From assembly GCA_017312345.1 (NCBI GenBank), contig BLAA01000001.1, positions 2,294,001 through 2,358,000 of the forward strand: DNA of 64,000 nucleotides, in the 5' to 3' direction. A program made the position numbers and the translations under genes. Position 1 is the first letter of the stretch. Each line of letters opens with the position of its first letter. This document shows, in pieces, positions 9,774 to 18,445 of this stretch. This DNA comes from Candidatus Denitrolinea symbiosum (GTDB taxonomy: Bacteria > Chloroflexota > Anaerolineae > Anaerolineales > Villigracilaceae). The notes beneath the pieces were generated by a model. The model was not told the DNA's origin. It did not search any database and saw only the letters and a list, made by a program, of their open reading frames with translations.

Positions 9774-11015
9774 ATGAGCAAATGGATCTCCTCCCATAAA
9801 AACAGCAATCTAATGCAAAGTGTGGAGCTTTTATTCTTTGGCTATTTGTTCTATTCTTTGTTGGCCGTCCCTTTTGATATTTATGTTCCGTATTTGGCAG
9901 TTCTATGGTTGTTTGTATTAACCTTAATCTCATTATTTGTTGGAGATTTTGGAAAGAATGGTAAAACAATGCTGTTATTAGTTGGATTTACAACGGGTTT
10001 ACATTTATTAATTCAACTTTTTGTTTTTAAGACATCATTGGCTGACCCATATAATGAGCCGTTTTGGTCTTGGTTAATTCTTATAATACCGGTTTTTGTA
10101 CTAACTAAGCGACCAGGTTTTTTCAAACATCTAGCATTCGCTATGTTTTTAATTGCCGTCATCTTGCGATTTGACTTGATTAATAAGCCATCTGAAGCAT
10201 ATGTTCGAGAAGCGTTATATTCTGGAAGTGGAATTGACAATGCTAATGATTATGCGGCATGGCTTGGCTTTTGCGCTCTGATTTTTTGGGCTTTAGGATG
10301 GAAAAAACACGGTCTGAGGCGTTTGCTTTTTTGGGGAATGGCTGTCGGTGGGTTAATGTTGCTAATGCTGACAGTCAGCCGCGGCGCATTATTTGCCTTG
10401 GTTGTTGCTGGTATGTGTGGGATAAGATTTATTCCTAAACATTATCGGGTGAGGGCTGTTATAGGACTTGGCATTATTTATCTTATATTTAATATGATTC
10501 CTCTTACAAAAACAGGCCTTCAATATTATCAATTGCGATTGACAGAAGATACCGGTAGATTAACTATTTGGCGCGCCTCTGTGCAATTAATTCAACTTCG
10601 TCCGTGGCTTGGTTATGGAACAAATGTCTTGGGAGGCTCAAGGAATATTGCGCGCTATGGTCAAATCGGCATTCTTCCAATATCTAGTCCACATAATCCC
10701 TTCCTTCTGCTTTGGCTTGGTTCGGGAATCTTCCCAGTCATTCCGTTTTCTGTGTTGTGGTTAATTGCTCTAAGAAATAGTTTTCGATATGGCTTGAACG
10801 TTCTAAGTGACCTTGACCCATTCCCGCTAGTCGTTTTTGGCTTCATCACGGTGTTTGTGGCAAATACAACCTTTGCTTATGTTTGGGGATGCGCGGTGAT
10901 TGCATATAGCTATTCTTTTCTTGAATCTCCAATGATAACTATAGAGAAATCAGTTCCAAAATATTCAAAGCCAAATTCATTTGAGAATTACTCTGGTAGA
11001 TACAAAAATATGTGA
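9774..11015 (+). CDS. O-antigen ligase/polymerase family membrane protein (Wzy/WaaL-like)
   Basis: A 413-residue polytopic membrane protein with roughly ten hydrophobic segments and a larger outward loop between the later ones. The signature stretch of the Wzy_C/O-antigen ligase family is present: TVSRGALFAL, then RLTIWRASVQLIQLRPWLGY followed by SSPHNPFLLLWLGSG, with the arginine and histidine thought to handle the lipid-linked oligosaccharide. It would polymerise or ligate the repeat unit at the outer face of the membrane. Sequence alone does not separate polymerase from ligase. Its presence beside a Wzt-type exporter ATPase is worth noting, since ABC-dependent pathways do not usually need a Wzy polymerase. 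Confidence 0.8.
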   Translation: MSKWISSHKNSNLMQSVELLFFGYLFYSLLAVPFDIYVPYLAVLWLFVLTLISLFVGDFGKNGKTMLLLVGFTTGLHLLIQLFVFKTSLADPYNEPFWSWLILIIPVFVLTKRPGFFKHLAFAMFLIAVILRFDLINKPSEAYVREALYSGSGIDNANDYAAWLGFCALIFWALGWKKHGLRRLLFWGMAVGGLMLLMLTVSRGALFALVVAGMCGIRFIPKHYRVRAVIGLGIIYLIFNMIPLTKTGLQYYQLRLTEDTGRLTIWRASVQLIQLRPWLGYGTNVLGGSRNIARYGQIGILPISSPHNPFLLLWLGSGIFPVIPFSVLWLIALRNSFRYGLNVLSDLDPFPLVVFGFITVFVANTTFAYVWGCAVIAYSYSFLESPMITIEKSVPKYSKPNSFENYSGRYKNM

Positions 11016-11072
11016 TAATGGTAGTGTCACGACGGCTTAAAGCGCAATCGCGGTAAGGAGATACTAAAAATA

Positions 11073-11903
11073 ATGATGTCCAATTACATTAACCATATTC
11101 GTTGGTTTATCAAACGCCCTGAACTTTATCCCGAATTATTTAGGACAATAAAAAAAAGGATTTTGGGTTACCCGTTACATCTGAACGAATCGGAAAAAGC
11201 GCAGGAATGGTGTGAGGATCGAGCAATAAATGTCTGGGAATCTTTAGGAAAGATTTCAGGAAGATCGTCGGTTCCTAATCAAAAAGTTAGAGATATATTT
11301 CCTAAAGAATTTTATTATGCTGAAGAAATGGTTAAAAAGTGTCCTGTTACCTTGGGCGGAGCAGGCAGTTTAGATTTGCTGTATTGGATTTCCGAATTTA
11401 CTAAGGCGCAGAATGTAATTGAAACAGGAGTTGCTTATGGCTGGTCATCTCTTGTTTTTCTTCTTTCGCTTTCTCAGCGAGATGGCGCATTTTTAATAAG
11501 CACCGATATGCCTTATTACGAACCAGAGTGGGTTGAAAAGAATCTGAAGAATGATTTGTTTGTGGGGTGTGTCGTTCCGCCAGAATATAATGAAAAATGG
11601 TTGATTATTCGCCAAGCTGATCGCGAAGCTCTTCCAAAAGCTATTAAACGCTTTGGTAGTATTGATCTGTGCCATTATGATAGCGATAAAACCTATGAAG
11701 GTAGGATCTGGGCTTATCAGAGGTTATGGAAGGCATTACGTCTTGGTGGATACCTAATATCGGACGATATTAGTGATAATTTGGCGTTTCGTGATTTTGG
11801 TCAGATTGTTGGCGCTAATTCTTTGGTTGTTAAGATGTCTATGGATGCCAATAATTTTTCACCCGCCAAAGCCAAGTATATTGGTATTGTGCGAAAAGAG
11901 TAA
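11073..11903 (+). CDS. Class I SAM-dependent methyltransferase (Methyltransf_24 type)
   Basis: A 276-residue protein starting after an AAGGAGAT ribosome-binding site. Residues around 112-122 read IETGVAYGWSS, a variant of motif I; STDMPYY follows the second strand; and DLCHYDSDKTYEGRIWAYQ with GGYLISDDISDN matches the Methyltransf_24 family seen in polysaccharide clusters, where DSDK/SDD acidic residues often bind a metal. It probably O-methylates a glycan residue. Two adjacent ATG codons (11073 and 11076) could serve as start. Confidence 0.78.
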   Translation: MMSNYINHIRWFIKRPELYPELFRTIKKRILGYPLHLNESEKAQEWCEDRAINVWESLGKISGRSSVPNQKVRDIFPKEFYYAEEMVKKCPVTLGGAGSLDLLYWISEFTKAQNVIETGVAYGWSSLVFLLSLSQRDGAFLISTDMPYYEPEWVEKNLKNDLFVGCVVPPEYNEKWLIIRQADREALPKAIKRFGSIDLCHYDSDKTYEGRIWAYQRLWKALRLGGYLISDDISDNLAFRDFGQIVGANSLVVKMSMDANNFSPAKAKYIGIVRKE

Positions 11904-11977
11904 CTTGAAATGGTGAAAATTATTAATGACAACAAGTCATCCCAATATTTTCTCTTCACGCGCCTCAAACTGAATCT

Positions 11978-13120
11978 ATGAATGTGCAAGCCATTCCCAT
12001 TGCCATAATTGCGGGTCAGCTTGTCGTGGGAGGGGCAGAACGACAACTCTACCTGTGGTTATCCCATCTGGATCGTGAAAAATTTCAACCAATTGTTTTA
12101 ACCCTTCATCCGGGTTTTGGGGATTATTGGGAAAAGCCCATTGAGGCATTAGATATTCCATTGTTTCACATTCCTCACCGAAGAAACCCGATTGCTCGTT
12201 TATCCCACATTGTTAGAAACCTTCAAATATGCAAACCGCAACTGGTCCATGGTTGGCACCTATTTGCCAGCCCATATGCCGGAGCAGCCGCGAAATTTCT
12301 AGGCGCAAAGAGCCTCGGAGGACATCGTGGTAGCTTTCGAGTCTTTCATGATAGTCCTGTAATAGCCCAGTTAACTCTTTATCTAGTAGATGCATTATTA
12401 GTAAACTCATACTCTGCAGCTAAGAAAATTCGGGTGTTTTCAAGATTTAGATCTAGTCAAATCTATACGGTGCAAAATGCCATAGAAGACCAAATTAATG
12501 ATCGCTTACTTCAACGGGAAAATTTGAGTCGAAGCTATGGCCTTCCTCAAGAGGATTTGTGGATTGGTTCTTTAGGTCGCCTCGATTCCAAAAAACGCTT
12601 TGATTTGCTCCTGAGAGTGATTGCAGTATTACGGGAAGATGTAAAGGGTTTTCACTTTCTTTTGATTGGTGATGGCCCAGAACGGTTGCGCCTTGAAAAA
12701 CTGGCAATGATTTTAGGAATTGCTGATTGTGTCACTTTTACTGGGGAGATTACAGGGGCGAGCGTCTTGTTAAGCGCCCTAGATGTTTTTTGTTTTACAT
12801 CTTTGGACGAGGGCCTGCCAAATGCCGTTATGGAGGCGGCGATGGCTGGAGTTCCAATTGTCTCTTGGCGTATGCCCTTTATAGAAGAACTTTTGATAAA
12901 TGGTAAAGGAGCTTTGTTGGCGGAACCTGGCGACTCCTTATCTTTTACGAAACATTTGCTCAACTTGATTAATTCTCCCGAATTACGGATCAGAATGGGG
13001 CAAGATGGACGTGCTCAAATGCTTGGGCATTTTAGTTTGGATCGTTATGTTCAACGCATGACAAATGTATACGAAAATCTTTTGGGAGTTAGCCCATTTC
13101 TAGATAAGGAAGATGCATGA
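11978..13120 (+). CDS. Glycosyltransferase family 4
   Basis: A 380-residue GT-B enzyme. LVVGGAERQLYLWL is the N-terminal GG loop, HRGSF and AIEDQI mark the interdomain region, SLGRLDSKKRFDLLL opens the donor domain, FLLIGDGPER and FTGEI follow, and DEGLPNAVMEAAMAGVPIVS holds both glutamates of the E-x7-E motif. The pattern resembles the transferases that add sugars to lipid-linked oligosaccharides. The stop shares four bases (ATGA) with the following deacetylase, so these two are translationally coupled. Confidence 0.87.
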   Translation: MNVQAIPIAIIAGQLVVGGAERQLYLWLSHLDREKFQPIVLTLHPGFGDYWEKPIEALDIPLFHIPHRRNPIARLSHIVRNLQICKPQLVHGWHLFASPYAGAAAKFLGAKSLGGHRGSFRVFHDSPVIAQLTLYLVDALLVNSYSAAKKIRVFSRFRSSQIYTVQNAIEDQINDRLLQRENLSRSYGLPQEDLWIGSLGRLDSKKRFDLLLRVIAVLREDVKGFHFLLIGDGPERLRLEKLAMILGIADCVTFTGEITGASVLLSALDVFCFTSLDEGLPNAVMEAAMAGVPIVSWRMPFIEELLINGKGALLAEPGDSLSFTKHLLNLINSPELRIRMGQDGRAQMLGHFSLDRYVQRMTNVYENLLGVSPFLDKEDA

Positions 13121-14031
13121 TACTCCTCTATCATGGCGTCATTCCAAATGACAGTCCTGTTGAGAGACTGTGCGTAGGGCAGGCCTTAACCCAGATGGCG
13201 TTTGAGCGTCACGTTAAATGGCTGGTTAGTCGTTATCGCATTGTGTCTTTGGAGGAATACTTGGAAGACAAAAGAAAGGAGGCGCCGCGTTACGGCGGAC
13301 CGATCGCACTCACGTTTGACGATGGCTTTAACAGCACATTTCAGTGCGTCTTTCCTTTCCTCGTTGAGAGTAATCTCCCTGCCGCGATCTTCGTTTCGAC
13401 AGGCCACTTAGATGGAGGCGAATTACTTTGGTTTAGCTATTTGAAAGCGTTGTGCTTTGAGAATCTCTATCCTGAGGTGCACGTAAACTCACGAATTTTT
13501 CCGCTTCGAACATTAAAACAACGGAAGCAATCTTGGGTTAGCCTGTGCGCGCTTGCAAAATCTAGCGGTTCTCTGATTAAATTTTGCAAAAAGATGGCAG
13601 AGACGTATCCATTGCCTCTGGAAATACAGGCTCTTTACGGCGGCATGACCAATAAACAAGTTCAACAGGCCGTTGAGAGCGGCATCATCGAATTAGGAGC
13701 GCATACCGTCACTCATCCTTATCTTGCTCAAATCTCCGAGGCGGATCAGAAAAGAGAAATTGAAATGAGTCAGTGTGTTTTGGGCGAGCTTTCCGGAAAA
13801 CCCATTCGTTATTTTGCATATCCGGGCGGCGATTACACTCGCGTTACGGCGAAATTGGTGCAAGCCGCGAGGTTTGACGCCTCTTTTGCTGTGATATCTA
13901 ATAATATTGCGCCAGACCCCTTTTATGAGATTGAGCGAATCGGGATCTATTCGCCATCTTTGTTAAAACTGAAATTGAAGACCTTGGGAATAACCCATTG
14001 GGCGCGACAATTTGGTTTACGTGTGGGATGA
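13117..14031 (+). CDS. Polysaccharide deacetylase (NodB homology, CE4)
   Basis: A 304-residue protein of the NodB/CE4 family, which removes N- or O-acetyl groups from sugars with a divalent metal. TFDDGF carries the catalytic-base aspartate and the metal-binding aspartate, GAHTVTHPYL supplies the two metal-binding histidines (HTxxH), and YFAYPGGDYT is motif 3. No signal peptide is visible, so it probably acts on lipid-linked intermediates in the cytoplasm or is secreted by another route. It is co-translated with the preceding GT4. From here on the GC content starts to rise. Confidence 0.87.
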   Translation: MILLYHGVIPNDSPVERLCVGQALTQMAFERHVKWLVSRYRIVSLEEYLEDKRKEAPRYGGPIALTFDDGFNSTFQCVFPFLVESNLPAAIFVSTGHLDGGELLWFSYLKALCFENLYPEVHVNSRIFPLRTLKQRKQSWVSLCALAKSSGSLIKFCKKMAETYPLPLEIQALYGGMTNKQVQQAVESGIIELGAHTVTHPYLAQISEADQKREIEMSQCVLGELSGKPIRYFAYPGGDYTRVTAKLVQAARFDASFAVISNNIAPDPFYEIERIGIYSPSLLKLKLKTLGITHWARQFGLRVG

Positions 14032-14050
14032 TTTGATATTTAATAAATCA

Positions 14051-15094
14051 ATGAATAACGGAAATTCCGTTTTGGTAATCGGCAACTTCCTTTCCGTTGA
14101 GTTAGGCTCGCGCAGTGTATGTGAAGACTTTGCTGAGCGGCTTGTGCAGGCGGGGTGGACAGTAATAGCAACCTCTCGAAAAACCGGTCGTATTACGCGT
14201 CTACTGGATATGTTATGGCCGGTTTTTTCACGAAGGACGTTTTATCAGATCGCCTATGTGGAAGTTTATAGCGGGTTGTCTTTTGTTTGGGCGGAACTGG
14301 CTGTGATGCTATTAAATGCTTTGCGTAAACCTCACATTCTCACCCTACATGGCGGTAATTTGCCTGTGTTCGCAGCTCGCAACCCGGGCCGGGTGAGGAA
14401 CCTTTTAAAGAGCGCTACGGTTGTAACGGCGCCTTCGCCCTATTTACAAAAGGCAATGCAGCCTTATCGCCAGGATATTCTCCTTCTGCCTAACGCGCTC
14501 GACATTTCACGCTATTCGTTTCGAGCACGCGTCACGCCTGTGTCGCGCCTGGTATGGCTGCGCGCTTTTCATCATATCTACAATCCCAGCCTTGCCCCGA
14601 GAGTGTTGGCTTTGCTGGCAAATGAATTTCCCGATATAAACCTGACGATGTTTGGTCCCGATAAAATGGACGGGAGTTTTGAACTCACCCGAAAAACAGC
14701 CCATGATATGGGTGTGCAGGATAAGATGGGTTTTCCGGGAGCCGTGCCTAAAGAGCGGGTTCCGGATGTATTGCAAACCGGCGATATCTTTCTTAACACG
14801 ACTAATGTTGATAATACGCCCGTCAGTGTGCTGGAGGCAATGGCTTGCGGCCTATGTGTTGTAACTACGAATGTAGGCGGCTTACCCGATTTGCTTGAGG
14901 ACGGCGTGGATGCGTTGCTCGTTCCGCCTGACGATTCACAAGCCATGGCGAATGCTATCCGGCGCTTACTGACTGAACCCGCTCTCGCAGAAAAACTATC
15001 AGTCAATGCGCGTCGTAAGGTTGAAGGTTTTGATTGGTCTGTCATCTTGCCGCAATGGGAGCGGCTTTTTACTGAGCTGATCCAAGATGCCTGA
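14051..15094 (+). CDS. Glycosyltransferase family 4
   Basis: I choose the ATG at 14051 (MNNGNSVLVIG), 20 bases after the deacetylase stop; an in-frame start at 14012 would overlap it. The 347-residue protein has the GT-B layout: FLSVELGSRSVCEDFAERL at the N-terminus, LHGGNLPVF, LLPNALDISRY at the linker and TNVDNTPVSVLEAMACG in the donor loop. Aspartate replaces the first glutamate of the E-x7-E pair, a conservative change. The stop overlaps the next gene by eight bases. Confidence 0.85.
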   Translation: MNNGNSVLVIGNFLSVELGSRSVCEDFAERLVQAGWTVIATSRKTGRITRLLDMLWPVFSRRTFYQIAYVEVYSGLSFVWAELAVMLLNALRKPHILTLHGGNLPVFAARNPGRVRNLLKSATVVTAPSPYLQKAMQPYRQDILLLPNALDISRYSFRARVTPVSRLVWLRAFHHIYNPSLAPRVLALLANEFPDINLTMFGPDKMDGSFELTRKTAHDMGVQDKMGFPGAVPKERVPDVLQTGDIFLNTTNVDNTPVSVLEAMACGLCVVTTNVGGLPDLLEDGVDALLVPPDDSQAMANAIRRLLTEPALAEKLSVNARRKVEGFDWSVILPQWERLFTELIQDA

Positions 15095-16478
15095 CTTGCT
15101 ATCCATTTATCATCGCTTGCCCTATCCCTTGCGTGATCTTGCCGCTAGTTTGCGAGGCTGTTACCTTGGTTACTGGCGTTATACCGCAAAAACCGAATCT
15201 CTAATCAGCGAATATCTTTCAATGGAAAATTGGAGCGATGTGAAACGGCAGGCTTGGGTGGAAGAGAAGATCGCTTTTGTATTGCATCGCGCCGCCACCC
15301 AAACGCCATATTATCGAGAACAGTGGGATCGGCGCAGGCGGCAGGGAGATAAGGCTTCCTGGCAATATCTGGAAAATTGGCCGACATTATCAAAGGAAAC
15401 TCTACGCGCTGCGCCAAAACAATTTATTGCAGATGATTGCGATATTCATAAAATGTATCATGAACACACCAGCGGAACGACCGGAAAATCGCTTGATCTG
15501 TGGTGGAGCAGGGAAACGGTGCGTAACTGGTACGCGCTTTTTGAAGCGCGCTGTCGTCGCTGGCATGGGGTTTCGCGCCATGATCGTTGGGCTATCCTGG
15601 GAGGACAATTGGTTACGCCGGTTTATCAGCGCCAACCGCCTTTCTGGGTTTGGAATGCCGGATTGAACCAGTTGTATATGTCGTCCTATCATCTTGCTCC
15701 AAATTTTATTCCTGCTTATCTGGGCGCTTTACAAAAATACAAAATTGCTTACTTGTGGGGATATACATCTTCTCTGTATGCGCTGGCGGTTCAGGTTTTG
15801 CGACAAAACTGCAAAGACTTGCAAATGCAAGTGGTACTTACCAACGCGGAACCGCTTGAATCTTACCAGCGAACGGCAATTGAAGAGGCTTTCAAGTGTC
15901 CGGTTCGTGAAACCTATGGCATGGCTGAAATTGTTGCCAGCGCTTCTGAGTGTGAGTACGGAAAAATGCACTTGTGGCCCGAAGTTGGTCATGTGGAAGT
16001 GATGCGTGAAAATTCGCCGGTTCCATTGGGCGAAACAGGCGAGTTAATTTGCACTGGTATCTTCAATGTGGACATGCCGCTGATTCGTTATCGAGTCGGC
16101 GATGAAGGAAGTTTAAATGCTGTAAGTGGGTGCGCTTGCGGACGCTCTTTACCGTTATTGGGAAAAATTCATGGGCGGGTGGATGATGTGCTTTATACAG
16201 CAGATGGCAGGCGTATCGGACGGCTTGACCCGGTTTTCAAAGCGCATTTACCAGTCATTGAAGCCCAGATAATCCAGGAGGAGCTTGATAAACTAACAGT
16301 TCGTTTTGTGCCTGCGCCTGAATATCGGCCGAATGATGGCCAGTCTATTATCGAGCGGCTACAGGCGCGTGTTGGCAACGTTCAGGTAAAACTTGAGCCG
16401 GTAGATGAAATACCCCGTGAAGCAAATGGAAAATTTAGAGCTGTTGTCTCAAAGATTGCGCCTCCCAATGCAAAATAA
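15087..16478 (+). CDS. CapK/PaaK-like adenylate-forming protein
   Basis: A 463-residue member of the phenylacetate-CoA ligase-like branch of the AMP-binding superfamily. Residues around 130-140 (HTSGTTGKSLDLWW) form the ATP-binding P-loop-like motif; RETYGMAE is the adenine-binding motif; RYRVGDEG holds the ribose-binding aspartate; GRVDDVL is the hinge. CapK-type relatives occur in many capsule clusters, and their substrate is generally unknown; activation of an acyl group for glycan decoration is plausible. The final 11 bases overlap the next gene, where composition changes sharply. Confidence 0.8.
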   Translation: MPDLLSIYHRLPYPLRDLAASLRGCYLGYWRYTAKTESLISEYLSMENWSDVKRQAWVEEKIAFVLHRAATQTPYYREQWDRRRRQGDKASWQYLENWPTLSKETLRAAPKQFIADDCDIHKMYHEHTSGTTGKSLDLWWSRETVRNWYALFEARCRRWHGVSRHDRWAILGGQLVTPVYQRQPPFWVWNAGLNQLYMSSYHLAPNFIPAYLGALQKYKIAYLWGYTSSLYALAVQVLRQNCKDLQMQVVLTNAEPLESYQRTAIEEAFKCPVRETYGMAEIVASASECEYGKMHLWPEVGHVEVMRENSPVPLGETGELICTGIFNVDMPLIRYRVGDEGSLNAVSGCACGRSLPLLGKIHGRVDDVLYTADGRRIGRLDPVFKAHLPVIEAQIIQEELDKLTVRFVPAPEYRPNDGQSIIERLQARVGNVQVKLEPVDEIPREANGKFRAVVSKIAPPNAK

Positions 16479-17514
16479 CCCCTCCGTCTCCCTCATCCTC
16501 CCCATCCGCAACGAAGCCGCCTACATCGAGCAGGGACTTCGAGCCATCTTTGCCCAGGACTACCCTCCGGATCGCATGGAAGTCCTTGTCGTTGACGGCA
16601 TGTCCACCGACGACACCCGCGCAAAGATCGCTTCGCTGGCTGCCTCTGTCCCCGGTCTCCGGCCTTCGGTCACGATTTTGGACAATCCCGGCAGGATCGT
16701 CCCGACCGGCATGAACATCGCCCTGCGTCAGGCCAAAGGCGAGATCGTCATCCGCGTGGATGGGCATACTTTGATCGCGCCCGATTATGTGCGCCAGTGT
16801 GTTAAGAGTTTACGCCGCACAAACGCCGATAACGTTGGCGGAAGGATGAATGGCGTCGGCGCGAATTATTTTGGCAAGGCTGTGACCCTGGCTACCAGTT
16901 CCCTCTTTGGCGTTGGCGGCGGACGTTTTCATCATTCGGAAAAGGAAGAATGGGTGGGTACGGTTTACATGGGCGCCTGGCCTCGCCGTGTTTTCGAGAA
17001 GATCGGTTTATTCGACGAGGAATTGGTGCGCGATCAGGACGATGAATTCAATTATCGTCTCAGGGCGGCTGGCGGGAAAATCCTATTAAGTCCCGGCATA
17101 AAATCAATCTATACGGTTCGCGGTAGTCCGTCCGCGCTCTGGCGGCAATACTACCAATACGGCTTCTGGAAAGTGCGCGTCCTGCAAAAACATCCGCGCC
17201 AAATGAGCCCGCGTCAGTTCGCCCCGCCTGCTTTTGTGTTGACGCTGTTTGGTTCGGCTTCTCTCGCCCTATCTTCAGCCCTCCGTCCGCTGTCGCTTGT
17301 CATTCCGCTGCTCTATTTGTTCGCCAACCTGCTCGCCTCGCTGTTGACGGCCGCAAAGCGCGGCTGGAAATACCTCCCCCTTCTCCCGGTCGTCTTTGCC
17401 ATTCTCCACCTGGCTTACGGACTCGGCTTCCTGGCCGGCCTCCTGAAATTCTGGAATCGCTGGGCTGATAAAATCGGCCAGGCCTCCCAATTCTCCAATG
17501 AACCAGCCGGATGA
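16468..17514 (+). CDS. Glycosyltransferase family 2, ExoA-like, with C-terminal membrane segments
   Basis: The ATG at 16468 (MQNNPSVSLILPIRNEA) overlaps the previous stop by 11 bases and gives 348 residues; a start at 16405 is possible but lies deep in the upstream gene. The catalytic domain shows VSLILPIRNEA, VVDGMSTDDT, RVDGHT in the DxD position, and DQDDEFNYRLRAAGG on the acceptor side. Two or three hydrophobic helices follow (about residues 250-345), as in succinoglycan transferase ExoA. This is the first GC-rich gene of the cluster, in contrast to everything upstream. Confidence 0.85.
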   Translation: MQNNPSVSLILPIRNEAAYIEQGLRAIFAQDYPPDRMEVLVVDGMSTDDTRAKIASLAASVPGLRPSVTILDNPGRIVPTGMNIALRQAKGEIVIRVDGHTLIAPDYVRQCVKSLRRTNADNVGGRMNGVGANYFGKAVTLATSSLFGVGGGRFHHSEKEEWVGTVYMGAWPRRVFEKIGLFDEELVRDQDDEFNYRLRAAGGKILLSPGIKSIYTVRGSPSALWRQYYQYGFWKVRVLQKHPRQMSPRQFAPPAFVLTLFGSASLALSSALRPLSLVIPLLYLFANLLASLLTAAKRGWKYLPLLPVVFAILHLAYGLGFLAGLLKFWNRWADKIGQASQFSNEPAG

Positions 17515-18445
17515 CCTCGCCCGCCTCCGCTCTGAATATGCCGACCGCGCCCGGCGCTTCGCGGGCCGCGACGATTACTCCGCCTTCAATCGCGCCAACC
17601 TGTTTACCATCCAGTCCCGCCAGCGGGCGGTGGTGGAGGCCCTGCGCCGGCAGGGACTGACCGACCTCTCTCGCCTGCGCGTCCTCGAAATGGGCTGCGG
17701 CGGCGGGGGCGTGTTGACGGAGTTCCTCGCCCTCGGGGCGCGTCCCGCCAGCCTGTTTGGCGTAGACCTGCTCTTCGACCGGCTTGCCTCCGCCTGCGAA
17801 CGCCTGCCCGGCAGCCGCTTCGTCAACGCGGACGGAAGCCGCCTGCCTTTCCCGGCGCGCTCTTTCGACATCCTCCTGCAATTCACCGCCCTTTCCTCCA
17901 TCTTGGACGCCGACTTGCGGCGCGGCATCTGCCGCGACCTGTTGCGCGTCCTCAAACCCTCCGGCCTGATCCTCTGGTACGACTTCTGGCTCAACCCCAC
18001 CAACCCGCAGACGCGCGGCATCCGTCCGGCGGAGATCAAACAATTGTTTCCCAACTGCCGCTGCGAATTCCGCAAGATCACCCTCGCCCCTCCCATCGCC
18101 CGCAAACTCGCGCCCGTCTCCTGGGGACTGTGTTACCTCCTCGAAAGCCTGAAAATCTTCAACACCCACTACCTCGCCGCCATCCGCCCCCTGCCCCCTG
18201 ATCGCTGCTCACTGCTCTCTGCTCTCCGCTCTCTGCTCACTGCCTCCTGCCCCTCTACCGCCATCCAGAAAGGGGATACGCCGCATGGAAGACCAACGCA
18301 ATCTGCCTCGATCGGACGCTCTAAAAACCCTCTCCGCGCTCGGATGGATTTCCGACGCCTCCAAACGCCTGGTCGACGTGCTGGCTTCGGCGCTCGGACT
18401 GCTGTTGCTCCTGCCGGTCTTCGGCATCGTCGCCGCCGCCCTTAA
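17498..18445 (+). CDS. SAM-dependent methyltransferase with non-homologous read-through tail
   Basis: The first 230 or so residues form a class I methyltransferase: VLEMGCGGGG (about 63-72) is motif I, FGVDLLFDRL the acidic second strand, and LRVLKPSGLILWYDFW motifs V-VI. After THYLAAIRP the frame enters a CT-rich low-complexity tract (about 18187-18260) and runs on for about 80 residues of arginine- and serine-rich sequence, overlapping the next gene by 161 bases. I infer that the repeat tract displaced the native stop and that the tail has no conserved function. The start overlaps the ExoA-like gene by 17 bases. Confidence 0.75.
   Translation: MNQPDDLARLRSEYADRARRFAGRDDYSAFNRANLFTIQSRQRAVVEALRRQGLTDLSRLRVLEMGCGGGGVLTEFLALGARPASLFGVDLLFDRLASACERLPGSRFVNADGSRLPFPARSFDILLQFTALSSILDADLRRGICRDLLRVLKPSGLILWYDFWLNPTNPQTRGIRPAEIKQLFPNCRCEFRKITLAPPIARKLAPVSWGLCYLLESLKIFNTHYLAAIRPLPPDRCSLLSALRSLLTASCPSTAIQKGDTPHGRPTQSASIGRSKNPLRARMDFRRLQTPGRRAGFGARTAVAPAGLRHRRRRP
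18187..18260. repeat. CT-rich low-complexity tract with CTCTGCTC-type units
   Basis: The + strand is almost free of adenine and repeats variants of CTGCTCACTG and CTCTGCTCTCCG. It lies inside the 3' end of the methyltransferase frame and directly upstream of the sugar transferase. A related tract follows that gene (19808-19865), and others occur near 25640 and 27165. Confidence 0.6.
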
